Below, piece after piece: positions 42,211 to 54,548 of a stretch of 64,000 bases of DNA; position 1 is the first letter of the stretch, and every line of letters begins with the position of its first letter. The position numbers and the translations under genes were made by a program. This DNA comes from Urmitella timonensis (GTDB lineage: Bacteria; Actinomycetota; Actinomycetes; Actinomycetales; Actinomycetaceae). Below the pieces are notes generated by a model that did not search any database, was not told where the DNA came from, and saw only the letters and a program-made list of their open reading frames with translations. The stretch covers positions 124,001-188,000 of the forward strand of contig FQLW01000006.1 of the NCBI GenBank assembly GCA_900120415.1, read 5' to 3'.

Positions 42211-43452
42211 TTAAACCAGGAAAGCGAAAGGACGTAAAAGTTTCTCTGCTATTTGAAACACTATGGGACGTTGATTCCATTCATGGCGGGTAATCTGACG
42301 CGCATTTAACAGGTCGGTAAAGAAAATATTCTCCATATGCGCAGATAGTTGTCGTGAAGTAATCGACATATTAATCTCATGGTTTCCGGTCATCGACAGC
42401 CGGTCGATATTAGCAGTGCCGATAGTGCACCAGGTACCGTCAATAACGGCGGTTTTTGCATGAATCATTACATTCTCATAAAGCCAGAGCTCGACTTGGT
42501 TATCTAACAGGTCGGTTAGATAAGAACGAGAAATCCAGTCGGCAATAATATGGTTAGATTTTGCCGGTACCAGTACTTTTACGTCTACTCCTCGGCGAGC
42601 CGCGTCAATCAGAGAACGTTGAATTACTCGATCGGGTACGAAATATGCCGAAGTAATATAGGCGGATTCTTGCGCTTTATCGAGGGCGTTTACATACATT
42701 CCCCGCACCGGGAATAGCAGTCGTTTCGGGTCATTTACGCAGCCCTGAATCTTCGAGTTCCATGACCTGCCCCGTGGATCGCGCACTTTCTTTAAACGCA
42801 AATGCCACTTTTGGGCATAGTTCCAAAAATCAAGAAAAGCACTCTCCAGCTCCCAAACATTGGACCCTTTAATTCTTAGGTGAGTGTCTCGCCACTGGTT
42901 ATCGACATAATAGGAACCAATGTTGTATCCCCCAACAAAACCAATCCGCGAGTCTACTACCAAAATTTTGCGATGGTCACGTGCCGTGTGTTTGAGAGAA
43001 TATCTCAGGACGTGCAGATTTTTTAGCCGGGGGAAGCGGAAAAAGCGCGGATCTACCACCAGGTTTCCGAAGCGATCCCAAATTATATAGACCTCAGCGC
43101 CACGCTCTGCTGCCCGAATCAGGGCATCTTTGAATTCTTGTCCGATTTCATCTGATTTCCAGATAAAAGTTTCAAAGAATACCCGCTCTTTCGCGCCCTC
43201 GATAGCCGCAAGCATATCGCGATAAAGAGTTTCTCCATCCATATAGATGTTTAGACGAGAGCGATCAACTCGCATTGGGGGGGCGCTAATCCGGGGGTAG
43301 CCATCCGGTTTACCGGTTTGCCGTAGTTTTCGTAACTGGTCGATTGCGACAATAACGCTAACTGTAATCGCCTCTAAGGTCGCGATTAGCGCACCCAAGA
43401 TTTTCAAGCCCCTGATTAGGCGCGGAACGGTCTTTTTCGGGATCTTGAACAT
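42211..43452 (-). CDS. Phospholipase D-family cardiolipin synthase
   Basis: This 413-aa membrane protein has an N-terminal hydrophobic segment (ILGALIATLEAITVSVIVAI) and two HKD motifs, HTARDHRKILVVDSRIGF (H-x-K-x4-D with HRK) and MIHAKTAVIDGTWCTIGTAN. Bacterial Cls enzymes join two phosphatidylglycerols into cardiolipin. Standard enzymes have two N-terminal membrane helices and only one is clear here. A G7 run lies near 43277-43283 within the coding region. It is separated from ligA by 45 bp and may be in the same transcript. Confidence 0.88.
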   Translation of the reverse strand: MFKIPKKTVPRLIRGLKILGALIATLEAITVSVIVAIDQLRKLRQTGKPDGYPRISAPPMRVDRSRLNIYMDGETLYRDMLAAIEGAKERVFFETFIWKSDEIGQEFKDALIRAAERGAEVYIIWDRFGNLVVDPRFFRFPRLKNLHVLRYSLKHTARDHRKILVVDSRIGFVGGYNIGSYYVDNQWRDTHLRIKGSNVWELESAFLDFWNYAQKWHLRLKKVRDPRGRSWNSKIQGCVNDPKRLLFPVRGMYVNALDKAQESAYITSAYFVPDRVIQRSLIDAARRGVDVKVLVPAKSNHIIADWISRSYLTDLLDNQVELWLYENVMIHAKTAVIDGTWCTIGTANIDRLSMTGNHEINMSITSRQLSAHMENIFFTDLLNARQITRHEWNQRPIVFQIAEKLLRPFAFLV

Positions 43453-43497
43453 AACAATTAGCCTATCTCTTCACCGAGGATTTTCTATAAGGGACGC

Positions 43498-46101
<2,604 letters not shown>

Positions 46102-46141
46102 TTATCTAGAAACTAAAAAGTTTCCCTCCTTTAGAATCAAG

Positions 46142-46150
46142 TTATCCACA
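46142..46150. promoter_or_regulatory. Single perfect DnaA box
   Basis: TTATCCACA lies in the 118-bp divergent gap between ligA and the FHA-FtsK gene. A single box is not an origin; it may be a DnaA regulatory or titration site, or chance. Confidence 0.3.
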
Positions 46151-46201
46151 GGGATACAGAAAAGGTGGCAAGCAAAGCACTCTGGTAGCTAGATTGACAA
46201 A

Positions 46202-49200
46202 GTGGCAACCAAATCAGTGCAAGATGCCTTGGCAGCTCCCTGTCATTTACAGGTAGAGCGCGGCCCGGCTGCCGGGATAGTGCTGCCCTTAAACCATTCC
46301 TACTGCCGCCTAGGACGAGCCCAGTTAGCCGATGAAACCGTTTCGCGCGAGCACGTCCTCTTTATTAACAAATCAGGGAAGATTTGGGTGCGTGATTTGG
46401 GCTCTAGTAATGGCACTTTTCGCGGCCGCGTAGTTTCTCCGTTCACTAGGTTGCGTTTTCAACAAGAACTGGGAGCTTCCTCGCGGATTAGAGCAGGAAA
46501 CACGGTGTTAAAAGTTGCCAAACGTCCTCGTGTGCTCACTGTTGCGCGTCCGCGACCCCAGCTTAATACTGCCTCTTGGCGACAGTGGTTGTTTCTACCG
46601 ATGCTCTTGTTCCTACCATTGTCATTAGCCTCGGTGCTACAGATTCCCCGCACCTGGGCTGGCATTATCTTAGGGGTTTGCCTGCTGATTGCCCTCGGGG
46701 TCTGGTTTTATCGTCGTCCGCGTCCAGTGAGTCCCGCGCAACTATTACTGACCGCTACTCAAAGTAGCTGCCCTAATGCGCGTCCCTTTGCTTCTAATCC
46801 AAATCAGCAAGTGGGCGCGTGGGTAAGTCCCCACCAGGTAGTTCGTGCCCATAGTGGAGATAAACTCTGTTTTACTGGTAGATATGCCCGTGAACGCGCC
46901 TTTTGGTGGGCGGGGCAAATCGCTTGGCAAGAAGAATCTAAATATCGCTTGGGTTTCCTTAATTCCCCTGCTCCCCACAGACCTCCTGAGAGGATTGATT
47001 CTGAGGATGCCTCCGCTAAATATGACCGGGTACTTGTGGTTTCACCTGATAGAGTGCCTTTATCTTCAGCTGGGGACATTTGCGTAACTTGGGCAAATTC
47101 ACCCGGCGAAGCTCCCGTATGGACAAACAGAATAGTGTCGGTATCTAAGGGGTCACGTGCAACCTTTAATGCAGATTTACCCAGTTCTATTTGGTGGCAG
47201 TTCCTGGTGAGCACCACAAACACAGCTGCTAGCCCACAGTTACCGCAGCAAGTTCCCTTTAGTTGTTTGTGGCAAGAGGTACTGGAAGCCGAAAATCCGA
47301 TAGCCAAAATCAAAAACACTTGGAATCGTTCCGACTCTTTGCGCGCTCCAGTGGCTAAAGATGCTAGTGAGATTGTTTACCTGGATTTGATAAAAGACGG
47401 TCCGCATGCACTACTGGCGGGTACTACCGGTTCCGGCAAGTCGGCAGCCTTAACTACCTGGTTAATTTCGATGGCGCTGGCACATCCTCCCAGCAAACTG
47501 CAATATGTGTTGATTGACTACAAGGGCGGGGACGCTTTTAAGAAGCTGCAAGCTCTTCCCCACGTCCTAGGGATTTTAACTGATTTAGAGCCTTCCCTTA
47601 CCAGACGTGCCCTATTGTCATTAAACGCAGAAATCAAGTATCGGGAGCAACACAAAACTCTCTCTCACCCTCGGATTGTGGTGGTAGTCGATGAGTTTAG
47701 AGTATTAGCTACCGATCACCCTGATTTATTGGATTCCTTGATTAGGCTGGCAACTTTAGGACGCAGCTTAGGGATTCATTTAGTTTTAGCTACTCAGCGC
47801 CCGGCAGGAATAGTTGATGGTCAGATTAAATCTAATATGGCGTTGAGAGTTTGTTTGCGGGTACTAGAAACGGCAGATTCTTGCGACATTCTAGGAGATG
47901 GGCGCAGCGCGCAACTGCCGGCAATTGCTGGACGTGCCTGGATAAAATCTGCGAGGGAAGCCGCGGGAAAACTCCTACAATTTGCTTGGATTTCTGAGGC
48001 TACCCAGATTGAAACTATCACGCATTTATGCCGCCTGAGCTGGAAACCTACCTACCCGCCTCGTATTCCTTGGGCTCCACCTCTTCCCCAAAAAATCTCC
48101 CTTTCTGAACTACCCCCTGTCTCTAAGGGCGCAACCTTAGGCTTAGGGGATTATCCCAGCCTTCAAAGCACTGCCCCTTTAACGGTTTCACTGCCTTTTT
48201 CTCTTCACCTGGTGGGTTCAAAGGGTTCAGGTCGGACTTCTTTAGCTTTAATGCTGACACTACAGCTGGCTAATGCGGGAGAGGAAGTTCATGTTATTTG
48301 TCCTTCTATTCGCGAGTTTTTCGGTTCTTCCTTTCGCACTATTAGCCGCGCTTCCTGGCCGGGAACTATCGCTACCAGCCCCCAGGTAAGCTTGGAAACC
48401 TTACAAAGGGCTTGCCGGGGACAACTATCGGGGACACTGATTATTGATGATTGCGAGGACGTACTGGATAGTTTAGAGCGAACCTACGGGGTGCTTTCGG
48501 GAAACGATTTATTATCAAGATTATGCCGTCAAAGCGAAGCCCTGGGAATTTCTTTACTGGTGGTCAGCGAGGCGTCTCAGGCTTCCTCACGTCTATTTGG
48601 GGGTTTGAAAACTCAGATAGTTGGGAGAATACGCGACCATATCCAAGTTGCACAGGCTGGTTTTACTCCCCAAGTTTTAGAGCATATAGGTGGTGCGGGA
48701 GTTTTCGTATTTTCTCCCAGTGCTCAATGCACGCCTTTTAGGGCTGCGTCTCCTCCACCGGCGCAGCCTGCTCATTTCTTACCATCCCCAAGAGCGTCTC
48801 TTTGTGCTCTGCCTAAGCATTTCACTATTCCGACCTCTAATGATGATTCCTCTTCTCCTGCAGTGTTCGCCACTGGATTATCTGGGGATTTGCAGCTAGA
48901 ACCGGCTGACCTTGAACGTGACTGGCTAATTATTGGGGAGGCTAAAAGTGGAAAAACTAATGCTGCCAGGTTGCTGTCACATTTTATGCCACACCATCTG
49001 GTTTTAGAGGGGTTAAGCAGTAATGATTCGCGTCTTGACCAGCTACCCGCGGAACAGAGAGTAGAAGAAACCTATTTTGCCCAAACAGGGCAGCCTCTCT
49101 CTGGGGAGGATGCCCCTAGCGACGAAAGGATAGGGCGAAGACACCTAATTGCCACTGTCAGCCCCCAGATTGTTCAGACATCTTTCTCAACGTCACTCGC

Positions 49201-49372
49201 CGACCTGCGCCAACGGTCAATTCTACTGATATTAGGGGACGGAAGGGTATGCAGACCGTTTGTTAAAGACCTGGATTCTCAGGCACTTCCCGATAGTTTG
49301 AGTCCCATTCCGGGACGAGGAATTTTAGTAAAGAACGGTAAAGGAATAGCCATTCAAATGGCAATTTTTTAA
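46202..49372 (+). CDS. FHA-FtsK/SpoIIIE ATPase, EssC/EccC-like
   Basis: This 1056-aa membrane ATPase has an N-terminal FHA domain (~13-105: CRLGRAQLADETVSREHVLF, DLGSSNGTFRG), two membrane segments (about 128-170), a periplasm- or cytosol-facing region, then three P-loop ATPase domains. Walker A motifs are GTTGSGKS (~406), GSKGSGRT (~672) and GEAKSGKT (~911); Walker B of the first is VVVVDEF (~495). This is the build of the motor of type VII secretion (EssC/EccC), but no WXG100 substrate or other T7 gene is in the window. The second Walker A has Arg in place of Lys (GRT), and the third domain is short. The start is GTG with no clear ribosome site, so the exact N-terminus is uncertain. Confidence 0.9.
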   Translation: MATKSVQDALAAPCHLQVERGPAAGIVLPLNHSYCRLGRAQLADETVSREHVLFINKSGKIWVRDLGSSNGTFRGRVVSPFTRLRFQQELGASSRIRAGNTVLKVAKRPRVLTVARPRPQLNTASWRQWLFLPMLLFLPLSLASVLQIPRTWAGIILGVCLLIALGVWFYRRPRPVSPAQLLLTATQSSCPNARPFASNPNQQVGAWVSPHQVVRAHSGDKLCFTGRYARERAFWWAGQIAWQEESKYRLGFLNSPAPHRPPERIDSEDASAKYDRVLVVSPDRVPLSSAGDICVTWANSPGEAPVWTNRIVSVSKGSRATFNADLPSSIWWQFLVSTTNTAASPQLPQQVPFSCLWQEVLEAENPIAKIKNTWNRSDSLRAPVAKDASEIVYLDLIKDGPHALLAGTTGSGKSAALTTWLISMALAHPPSKLQYVLIDYKGGDAFKKLQALPHVLGILTDLEPSLTRRALLSLNAEIKYREQHKTLSHPRIVVVVDEFRVLATDHPDLLDSLIRLATLGRSLGIHLVLATQRPAGIVDGQIKSNMALRVCLRVLETADSCDILGDGRSAQLPAIAGRAWIKSAREAAGKLLQFAWISEATQIETITHLCRLSWKPTYPPRIPWAPPLPQKISLSELPPVSKGATLGLGDYPSLQSTAPLTVSLPFSLHLVGSKGSGRTSLALMLTLQLANAGEEVHVICPSIREFFGSSFRTISRASWPGTIATSPQVSLETLQRACRGQLSGTLIIDDCEDVLDSLERTYGVLSGNDLLSRLCRQSEALGISLLVVSEASQASSRLFGGLKTQIVGRIRDHIQVAQAGFTPQVLEHIGGAGVFVFSPSAQCTPFRAASPPPAQPAHFLPSPRASLCALPKHFTIPTSNDDSSSPAVFATGLSGDLQLEPADLERDWLIIGEAKSGKTNAARLLSHFMPHHLVLEGLSSNDSRLDQLPAEQRVEETYFAQTGQPLSGEDAPSDERIGRRHLIATVSPQIVQTSFSTSLADLRQRSILLILGDGRVCRPFVKDLDSQALPDSLSPIPGRGILVKNGKGIAIQMAIF

Positions 49373-49565
49373 ATAAATTGACAAGTTTTTTCTATTTGTG
49401 ACACGTTACACCGCAAATAATCATATCTAAGTTGTTTTACCTCTTGATTTATCCCCTCGTAAACAAAAAAATAGTAACTGTTAAAGGAGTTGTCCTACGA
49501 CTTGGTTGCTACGGACAGCTAACCCCAAATCGTAACTTACAGTTAGTCATTAAAAGGAGACGTAA

Positions 49566-49814
49566 ATGGATTGGCGTTCCCGCGCTGCTTGCCTAGAAGA
49601 AGACCCTGAACTATTCTTCCCAATCGGAAACACCGGTCCGGCAATCGCACAGGCTGAACGGGCAAAAATGGTTTGCGCACGCTGCGAAGTGGAATCCATT
49701 TGCTTAAGCTGGGCGCTGGATAACAACCAAGATGCCGGCGTATGGGGTGGCAAGAGCGAAGATGAACGTCGCAGTATGCGTCGCCGGAAAGCTCGCGCTC
49801 GCCGCGTCTGCTAG
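49566..49814 (+). CDS. whiB1: WhiB-family transcription factor (WhiB1/WblE type)
   Basis: This 82-aa iron-sulfur regulator is found only in actinobacteria and their phages. It has the four cluster cysteines C9, C37, C40 and C46, then AGVWGGKSEDERR and a basic C-terminus (RRRKARARR). MDWRSRAACLEEDPELFFP is the WhiB1 N-terminus; in mycobacteria WhiB1 is essential, NO-sensitive and binds sigma factor A. The ATG has AAAAGGAG upstream. A quasi-palindrome TGTGACACGTTACA lies at 49397-49410; mycobacterial whiB1 is CRP-regulated, but the spacing here is 2 bp shorter than a CRP site. Confidence 0.96.
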   Translation: MDWRSRAACLEEDPELFFPIGNTGPAIAQAERAKMVCARCEVESICLSWALDNNQDAGVWGGKSEDERRSMRRRKARARRVC

Positions 49815-49843
49815 CCAGAGACCTAGCTTATCTCAGCCGGTAA

Positions 49844-50347
49844 TTAGCCGCGGCGATTCCAATCTTTCATAACCCGCTGCGCTTCCCGCTTATCTTGCTG
49901 TTCCCTCAGGCTTTGGCGTTTATCCCATTCTTGCTTGCCGCGAGCTAATGCGATTTTGGTTTTGACTCGTCCTTTAGAAAAATACAGTTCCAAAGGGACG
50001 ATTGTGTATCCCTTAGCCTGGGATTGAGAATCTAATTTTTCAATTTCGCGTCTATGCAACAAAAGCTTTCTTTTCCGCAAAGGCGTATGGTTTGTCCAAG
50101 TGCCATTAATATACATGGGGATATGGGCATGTTGCAGCCAGGCTTCCCCGCGATTAATTTCAACCCAAGCTTCACTAAGAGAGGCTCTGCCCATCCGCAA
50201 AGATTTAACCTCGGTACCGGTTAGTACCAGCCCAGCCTCATAGGTATCCTCGACGAAAAAATCGTGCAAAGCTTTCTTATTGCGGGCAATCATCTGTATA
50301 GAGTTCTTCCCACCCGTGGCAACCTGATTCTTAGCTTTCTTACTCAT
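49844..50347 (-). CDS. smpB: SsrA-binding protein SmpB
   Basis: SmpB delivers tmRNA to stalled ribosomes. The 167-aa protein has IARNKKALHDFFVEDTYEAG, LTGTEVKSLRMGRASL and the C-terminal WDKRQSLREQQDKREAQRVM helix that sits in the mRNA channel. It is last in the prfB-ftsE-ftsX-M23-smpB run. No tmRNA gene is seen in the short gap to whiB1. Confidence 0.97.
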   Translation of the reverse strand: MSKKAKNQVATGGKNSIQMIARNKKALHDFFVEDTYEAGLVLTGTEVKSLRMGRASLSEAWVEINRGEAWLQHAHIPMYINGTWTNHTPLRKRKLLLHRREIEKLDSQSQAKGYTIVPLELYFSKGRVKTKIALARGKQEWDKRQSLREQQDKREAQRVMKDWNRRG

Positions 50348-50372
50348 AGCGTCTCTACGCTACCTCATATTC

Positions 50373-51659
50373 CTAGGGTAAGGGTATCGGGTTAATTACC
50401 GAGCCATTCTTCCACAACTCAAAGTGCACGTGACAGCCGGTAACCCTGCCTGTAGCCCCGGTATAGCCGATGAGCTGACCTTTGGACACTCTTTGCCCTG
50501 GACTGGAAGCAAAATGCGTCATGTGTCGATAAACACTCACCCAAGAACTGCCCGCAATCATGCCGTGATTAATAGTGACAGTGTTTCCGCCAGTCCCCTC
50601 ATAGCGGGTAGACACTACCGTCCCATTAGCTGCTGCGTATTGCGGTAAACCACAGGCCGCATGAATATCGGCTCCCATATGCAGACGGCGCTGTCCAGTT
50701 ACCGGGTGAATGCGATACCCATAAGGAGAAGTCAGCGCCAATTGCCCTTTAATCGGACCTTGGAAAATCGAGCCGGTAGTAAAACCAGCGGTGCTGGTGC
50801 CAGCGCTACCGGCAGCCTTAGTTTCACGGTTATTAGCGTCAATTTCACTGATTCGTTTTTGAGCGTCCTGTTTATCTTTTTCAGCCTGCTCTAACTGCTT
50901 AGCAATCTCGCCTTTCTTGGAATTTAAATCCTGCTCTTGCTTTTCCTTGGCTGCAACCGTTTTATTCAGCTCGTCAAGTTTGTCTGCTTTTTCCGATTTA
51001 GCGGCATCGGCACTTTTCAAAGCCGCATCCGCCTGCTCTTTTAATTTGCGCACCTGCAAAGTAAGCTCACGCTGTTCGGCCTGAGAATTTCTTTGTCCCA
51101 CGATTTGGTCTTGTACCAGCTTTAAAGTATCGGATTGAATCTGAGTAGCCAAGGAAGCGTTACGAGCATAGGTACTAAGGTCAGTGCTGTTTTTACCGGA
51201 GATAAAAAACTCAAAAGAGCCTTTTAGAGAAGGATTAGTGTAGGTTTGCCGCGCAATTTTCCCGATATTAATCAGGTTATCGTTCTCTTTCTTTTGCGAT
51301 AGCGCTAAAGCTTTTTCCACCCTTTTAAGCTGGGCGCTAGCTACCTCTAAGTTGTCTTGCGCCTGGGCTTGCTCTCGCGCGACACTCGCCTGTACACGAG
51401 CTGCCTCATCATAGCGACTTTGTGCTTTTGTTTGCGCATCTTTCGCTTCCTCAAGGGCAATCACCGAGTCGGCTAAATCTGCACTCACGTCCTCTAAAGA
51501 GGCGCGCAGCTTCGCAGCCCTATCGGATGCGGCTTTCTGCTTATCAACCTGATTGCTGCGATCAGATGCCAAGGTAGTGGCACTGTTCCCGACTAAGACC
51601 ATGGCCAGTGCCAGCCCGACACTGGCCGCAAAAGTCCCTATCCGTTTCCTTTTCAACAT
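50373..51659 (-). CDS. Coiled-coil M23 peptidase, probable FtsEX-controlled cell wall hydrolase
   Basis: This 428-aa exported protein has an N-terminal signal or anchor (FAASVGLALAMVLVGNSATT), long coiled coils (~35-270) and a C-terminal LytM/M23 domain. Zinc ligands are in RRLHMGADIHAACG (His, Asp) and CHVHFEL (H-x-H). The build is that of EnvC, PcsB or RipC, peptidoglycan hydrolases or their activators that are switched on by FtsEX through the coiled coil. It starts 2 bp after ftsX, which supports that role. Unlike EnvC, which is degenerate, all four expected metal-site residues appear present, so direct endopeptidase activity is plausible. Confidence 0.93.
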   Translation of the reverse strand: MLKRKRIGTFAASVGLALAMVLVGNSATTLASDRSNQVDKQKAASDRAAKLRASLEDVSADLADSVIALEEAKDAQTKAQSRYDEAARVQASVAREQAQAQDNLEVASAQLKRVEKALALSQKKENDNLINIGKIARQTYTNPSLKGSFEFFISGKNSTDLSTYARNASLATQIQSDTLKLVQDQIVGQRNSQAEQRELTLQVRKLKEQADAALKSADAAKSEKADKLDELNKTVAAKEKQEQDLNSKKGEIAKQLEQAEKDKQDAQKRISEIDANNRETKAAGSAGTSTAGFTTGSIFQGPIKGQLALTSPYGYRIHPVTGQRRLHMGADIHAACGLPQYAAANGTVVSTRYEGTGGNTVTINHGMIAGSSWVSVYRHMTHFASSPGQRVSKGQLIGYTGATGRVTGCHVHFELWKNGSVINPIPLP

Positions 51660-51661
51660 GG

Positions 51662-52576
51662 CTATACCTTTGCGTATTTAGCCAAAGAAGTCACGGAAGC
51701 AATTATTGATAACACCAGCGCGGCCCCCACAATCACGGCAGATAGAATCAGCACTTCCCGCACTCCCACAAATTGGATAAAGGGAATAGTTTTTTGTAAC
51801 CACCCTTGAACCAGATATTTCACCCCGGCGAACAAAGTTCCACAAGCTAAAAGCGCACCTAAAATTGCACAGAGCGCGCCTTCTATCATAAAGGGAAGCT
51901 GGATAAATAAAGCAGAAGCCCCCTCCATCCGCATAATCTCGGTTTCTTTTTGCCGCGACATAGCAGAAAGACGAATAGTAGTTGCAATCAACAAAATCGC
52001 GGCGAATGCCATTACCGCGGCTAGTCCCAGAGAAATCCGAGTTGCCTGGTTAAACAGATTCATTAAAGGTTGAACCAGTTGTGATTGATCTTGAACCTGC
52101 TCTACCCCAGGCTGCCCCTCTAACTGGGCAGACACAATTTCGTACTGAGAGGGATTTTTTAATTTAATCCGAAATGCTTCGGGGAGCATCTCCGGCTTCG
52201 TAGCCTGTCCTAAAGTGGTGTCGCCATATTGTTTTTGAAAATCCGCATATACCTGATCGTGATTTTGGAATTCAAAATGATCAACATAAGCCGCTAAAGT
52301 TCCACGTTCCAGCTCGTCGCGAACATCTTGAATCTGTTCCTTAGTGGCTTCCTGTCCGTTACAGTTAGCTACCTGGTCATCTTGAGCGCACATATAGACG
52401 CTCACTTCTACCTTTGCGTACCATTCCTTTTGCATAGCGGATACCTGCATCTGAGATAAACCGCCCACGCCCACAAATAACAGGGAAATGAAAGTTACTA
52501 GCACTACTGAAATGGTCATTGCCATATTGTGGCCTAGACCAGAAAACACCCGACCAAGAATAAATCGCAAACGCAT
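51662..52576 (-). CDS. ftsX: Cell division protein FtsX
   Basis: FtsX is the membrane half of the FtsEX ABC system, which relays ATP hydrolysis to a cell wall hydrolase. The 304-aa protein has four membrane segments: one near 20-42, then an extracellular loop of ~130 residues with Cys at CAQDDQVANC, then three near 175-300. The loop would contact the M23 hydrolase encoded next. It starts 8 bp after ftsE. Confidence 0.96.
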   Translation of the reverse strand: MRLRFILGRVFSGLGHNMAMTISVVLVTFISLLFVGVGGLSQMQVSAMQKEWYAKVEVSVYMCAQDDQVANCNGQEATKEQIQDVRDELERGTLAAYVDHFEFQNHDQVYADFQKQYGDTTLGQATKPEMLPEAFRIKLKNPSQYEIVSAQLEGQPGVEQVQDQSQLVQPLMNLFNQATRISLGLAAVMAFAAILLIATTIRLSAMSRQKETEIMRMEGASALFIQLPFMIEGALCAILGALLACGTLFAGVKYLVQGWLQKTIPFIQFVGVREVLILSAVIVGAALVLSIIASVTSLAKYAKV

Positions 52577-52584
52577 TGTTTCTC

Positions 52585-53277
52585 CTAGCTACGACTCGAA
52601 CCGTACACGCCGCGATCCTGGTCGCGAATAATTTCCCCATCGACCAATTCAATTACGCGTTTACGCATTTGATTAACAATTTCATCATCATGGGTTGCCA
52701 TTACCACCGTGGTTCCGGCGCGGTTAATCCGATCCAGCAGTCGCATAATCCCCAGTGAGGTTTTCGGATCTAAGTTTCCAGTGGGCTCATCTGCCAGCAA
52801 GATTTCTGGACGATTAACCATTGCGCGGGCAATCGCTACCCGCTGTTGCTCTCCCCCGGAAAGCTCATAAGGCATTCGTTTCTCTTTGCCCTCTAGCCCC
52901 ACCAGGGATAATACCTCGGGGACTTCGGTTTTAATCGCGTGGCGAGGACGTCCAATCACCTGCATAGCTAGGGCGACATTTGCCTGAACTGATTTGTTAT
53001 CAAGAAGTCTAAAGTCCTGGAAAACCGTTCCGATTTGCCTGCGCAATTTAGGGACTTTCCAGCGGGAAAGCCTGCCCACGTCCTTTCCCAGTACCGTAAC
53101 CGTGCCTTCGGACGGACAATTCTCGCGGTAAATCATAGTCATGAAAGTTGATTTCCCGGAACCGGATTTCCCAACCAGGAACACAAACTCTCCCCGCTCG
53201 ATATTGCAGCTCACATGATCTAAAGCAGGGCGAGCCCCACGTTTATACACCATCGAGACGTCATCAAAAGTAATCAT
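52585..53277 (-). CDS. ftsE: Cell division ATP-binding protein FtsE
   Basis: FtsE is the ABC ATPase partner of FtsX. The 230-aa protein has Walker [10 protein letters not shown], signature [14 protein letters not shown] and Walker [14 protein letters not shown] with the switch His in ATHD. The preceding gap to prfB is 108 bp. prfB-ftsE-ftsX-smpB is a long-known actinobacterial order; the M23 gene sits within it. Confidence 0.97.
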   Translation of the reverse strand: MITFDDVSMVYKRGARPALDHVSCNIERGEFVFLVGKSGSGKSTFMTMIYRENCPSEGTVTVLGKDVGRLSRWKVPKLRRQIGTVFQDFRLLDNKSVQANVALAMQVIGRPRHAIKTEVPEVLSLVGLEGKEKRMPYELSGGEQQRVAIARAMVNRPEILLADEPTGNLDPKTSLGIMRLLDRINRAGTTVVMATHDDEIVNQMRKRVIELVDGEIIRDQDRGVYGSSRS

Positions 53278-53385
53278 GCATCCCCTACTAAGTGTTGGCA
53301 GTTTCCAGCACTGACCAACATAACGCCTAGAGGCTTTCCTTTGGCGCTTACACGCCGGTTAGGCAGATATTAACGTCTTGACGTG

Positions 53386-54507
53386 CTAGTTTTCGCTTTC
53401 TTCATTGGCTTTGCGCCAGCGAATCCCGGCATCTAAAAATGCGTCAATATCACCATCCAACACCGCATCTACCTGCGAGGATTCCTGAGAAGTACGTAAG
53501 TCTTTCACCATTTTGTAGGGGTGTAACACATAGGAGCGCATCTGGTCACCCCAGGAGGCTTTAACTTCCCCGGCCAGCTCTTTTTTCTTTGCCTGTTCTT
53601 CCTCGTGACGCAACTGAAGCAGTCTGGATTGCAACACCCGCAAGGCGGCAGCCCGATTTTGAATCTGTGATTTCTCGTTTTGCATACTGACCACTATTCC
53701 GGTGGGAATATGGGTCATTCGCACCGCCGAGTCGGTGGTGTTTACCGATTGTCCACCCGGACCAGAAGAACGGAAAACATCAATTCGCAAATCTGATTCC
53801 GGAATCTCGATATGGTCAGTGGATTCAATTAGGGGAATGACCTCCACCGCGGCAAAAGAAGTTTGCCGGCGCGACTGGTTGTCAAAGGGACTTTGTCGCA
53901 CCAGACGGTGCGTTCCCGCCTCTACCGATAAAGTCCCATAGGCATAGGGCGCGTCCACTTGGAAAGTCGCCGACTTAATCCCGGCTTCTTCTGCATAGGA
54001 CGTATCCATCACCTGGGTGGGGTAATTGTGGCGTTCTGCCCAACGTAAATACATTCTAAGTAGCATTTGAGCGAAATCGGCAGCATCTACTCCCCCCACC
54101 CCGGAACGGATAGTGACCACCGCCCGGCGTTCATCATATTCACCGGAAAGTAAAGTATGCACCTCAAGATCAGCCAATTCTTTGTTCAGCTTGCGTAAAA
54201 GGGCGCGCAACTCGGCTAGGATTTCTTCGCGGTCACTGCCTATTTCTTCCCCGGCCATTGCTTTTAGGGTGAGGGCATCTTCTAGATTTTGACCGAGCCT
54301 ATCAACCTGCCCCAGGCGGGACTTCAAATGCGATAGCTTCGAGGTTATTTCCTGAGCTCGGTTAGGGTCGTCCCACAGATTAGGGTCTGTGCTGGCTTGC
54401 TCCAGGGTCTTTATCTGCGCCTGGAGCTTTTCGGGAACCGTAACTGCCTGAATTTTCTCTAAAGTAGTTTGCGCCCGCTCAAGTTCTTCATCATAGTCAT
54501 ATGCCAC
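53386..54507 (-). CDS. prfB: Peptide chain release factor 2
   Basis: RF2 reads UAA and UGA. The 373-aa protein has SPF (206-208) for stop-codon reading and GGQ (251-253) in [14 protein letters not shown] for peptide release. It is a single open frame, so the programmed +1 frameshift found in many other bacteria is absent, as usual in actinobacteria. Confidence 0.97.
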   Translation of the reverse strand: MAYDYDEELERAQTTLEKIQAVTVPEKLQAQIKTLEQASTDPNLWDDPNRAQEITSKLSHLKSRLGQVDRLGQNLEDALTLKAMAGEEIGSDREEILAELRALLRKLNKELADLEVHTLLSGEYDERRAVVTIRSGVGGVDAADFAQMLLRMYLRWAERHNYPTQVMDTSYAEEAGIKSATFQVDAPYAYGTLSVEAGTHRLVRQSPFDNQSRRQTSFAAVEVIPLIESTDHIEIPESDLRIDVFRSSGPGGQSVNTTDSAVRMTHIPTGIVVSMQNEKSQIQNRAAALRVLQSRLLQLRHEEEQAKKKELAGEVKASWGDQMRSYVLHPYKMVKDLRTSQESSQVDAVLDGDIDAFLDAGIRWRKANEESEN

Positions 54508-54548
54508 CTTTCCAGGTTACCTGAGGAAGTAGCCCGGTGGATAAATCC

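Noticed and set aside
43277-43283. G7 run in the cardiolipin synthase gene as a phase-variation tract
   Set aside because: Seven bases within a conserved housekeeping gene is weak evidence; it is mentioned in the gene entry only.
49397-49410. CRP/GlxR site upstream of whiB1
   Set aside because: TGTGACACGTTACA is quasi-palindromic but 2 bp shorter than the TGTGA-N6-TCACA consensus.
49815-49843. tmRNA gene next to smpB
   Set aside because: The gap is only 29 bp, and no tmRNA ends or tag frame are present.
53386-54507. Programmed frameshift in prfB
   Set aside because: The gene is one continuous frame of 373 codons, and no CTT-TGA slip site is needed.
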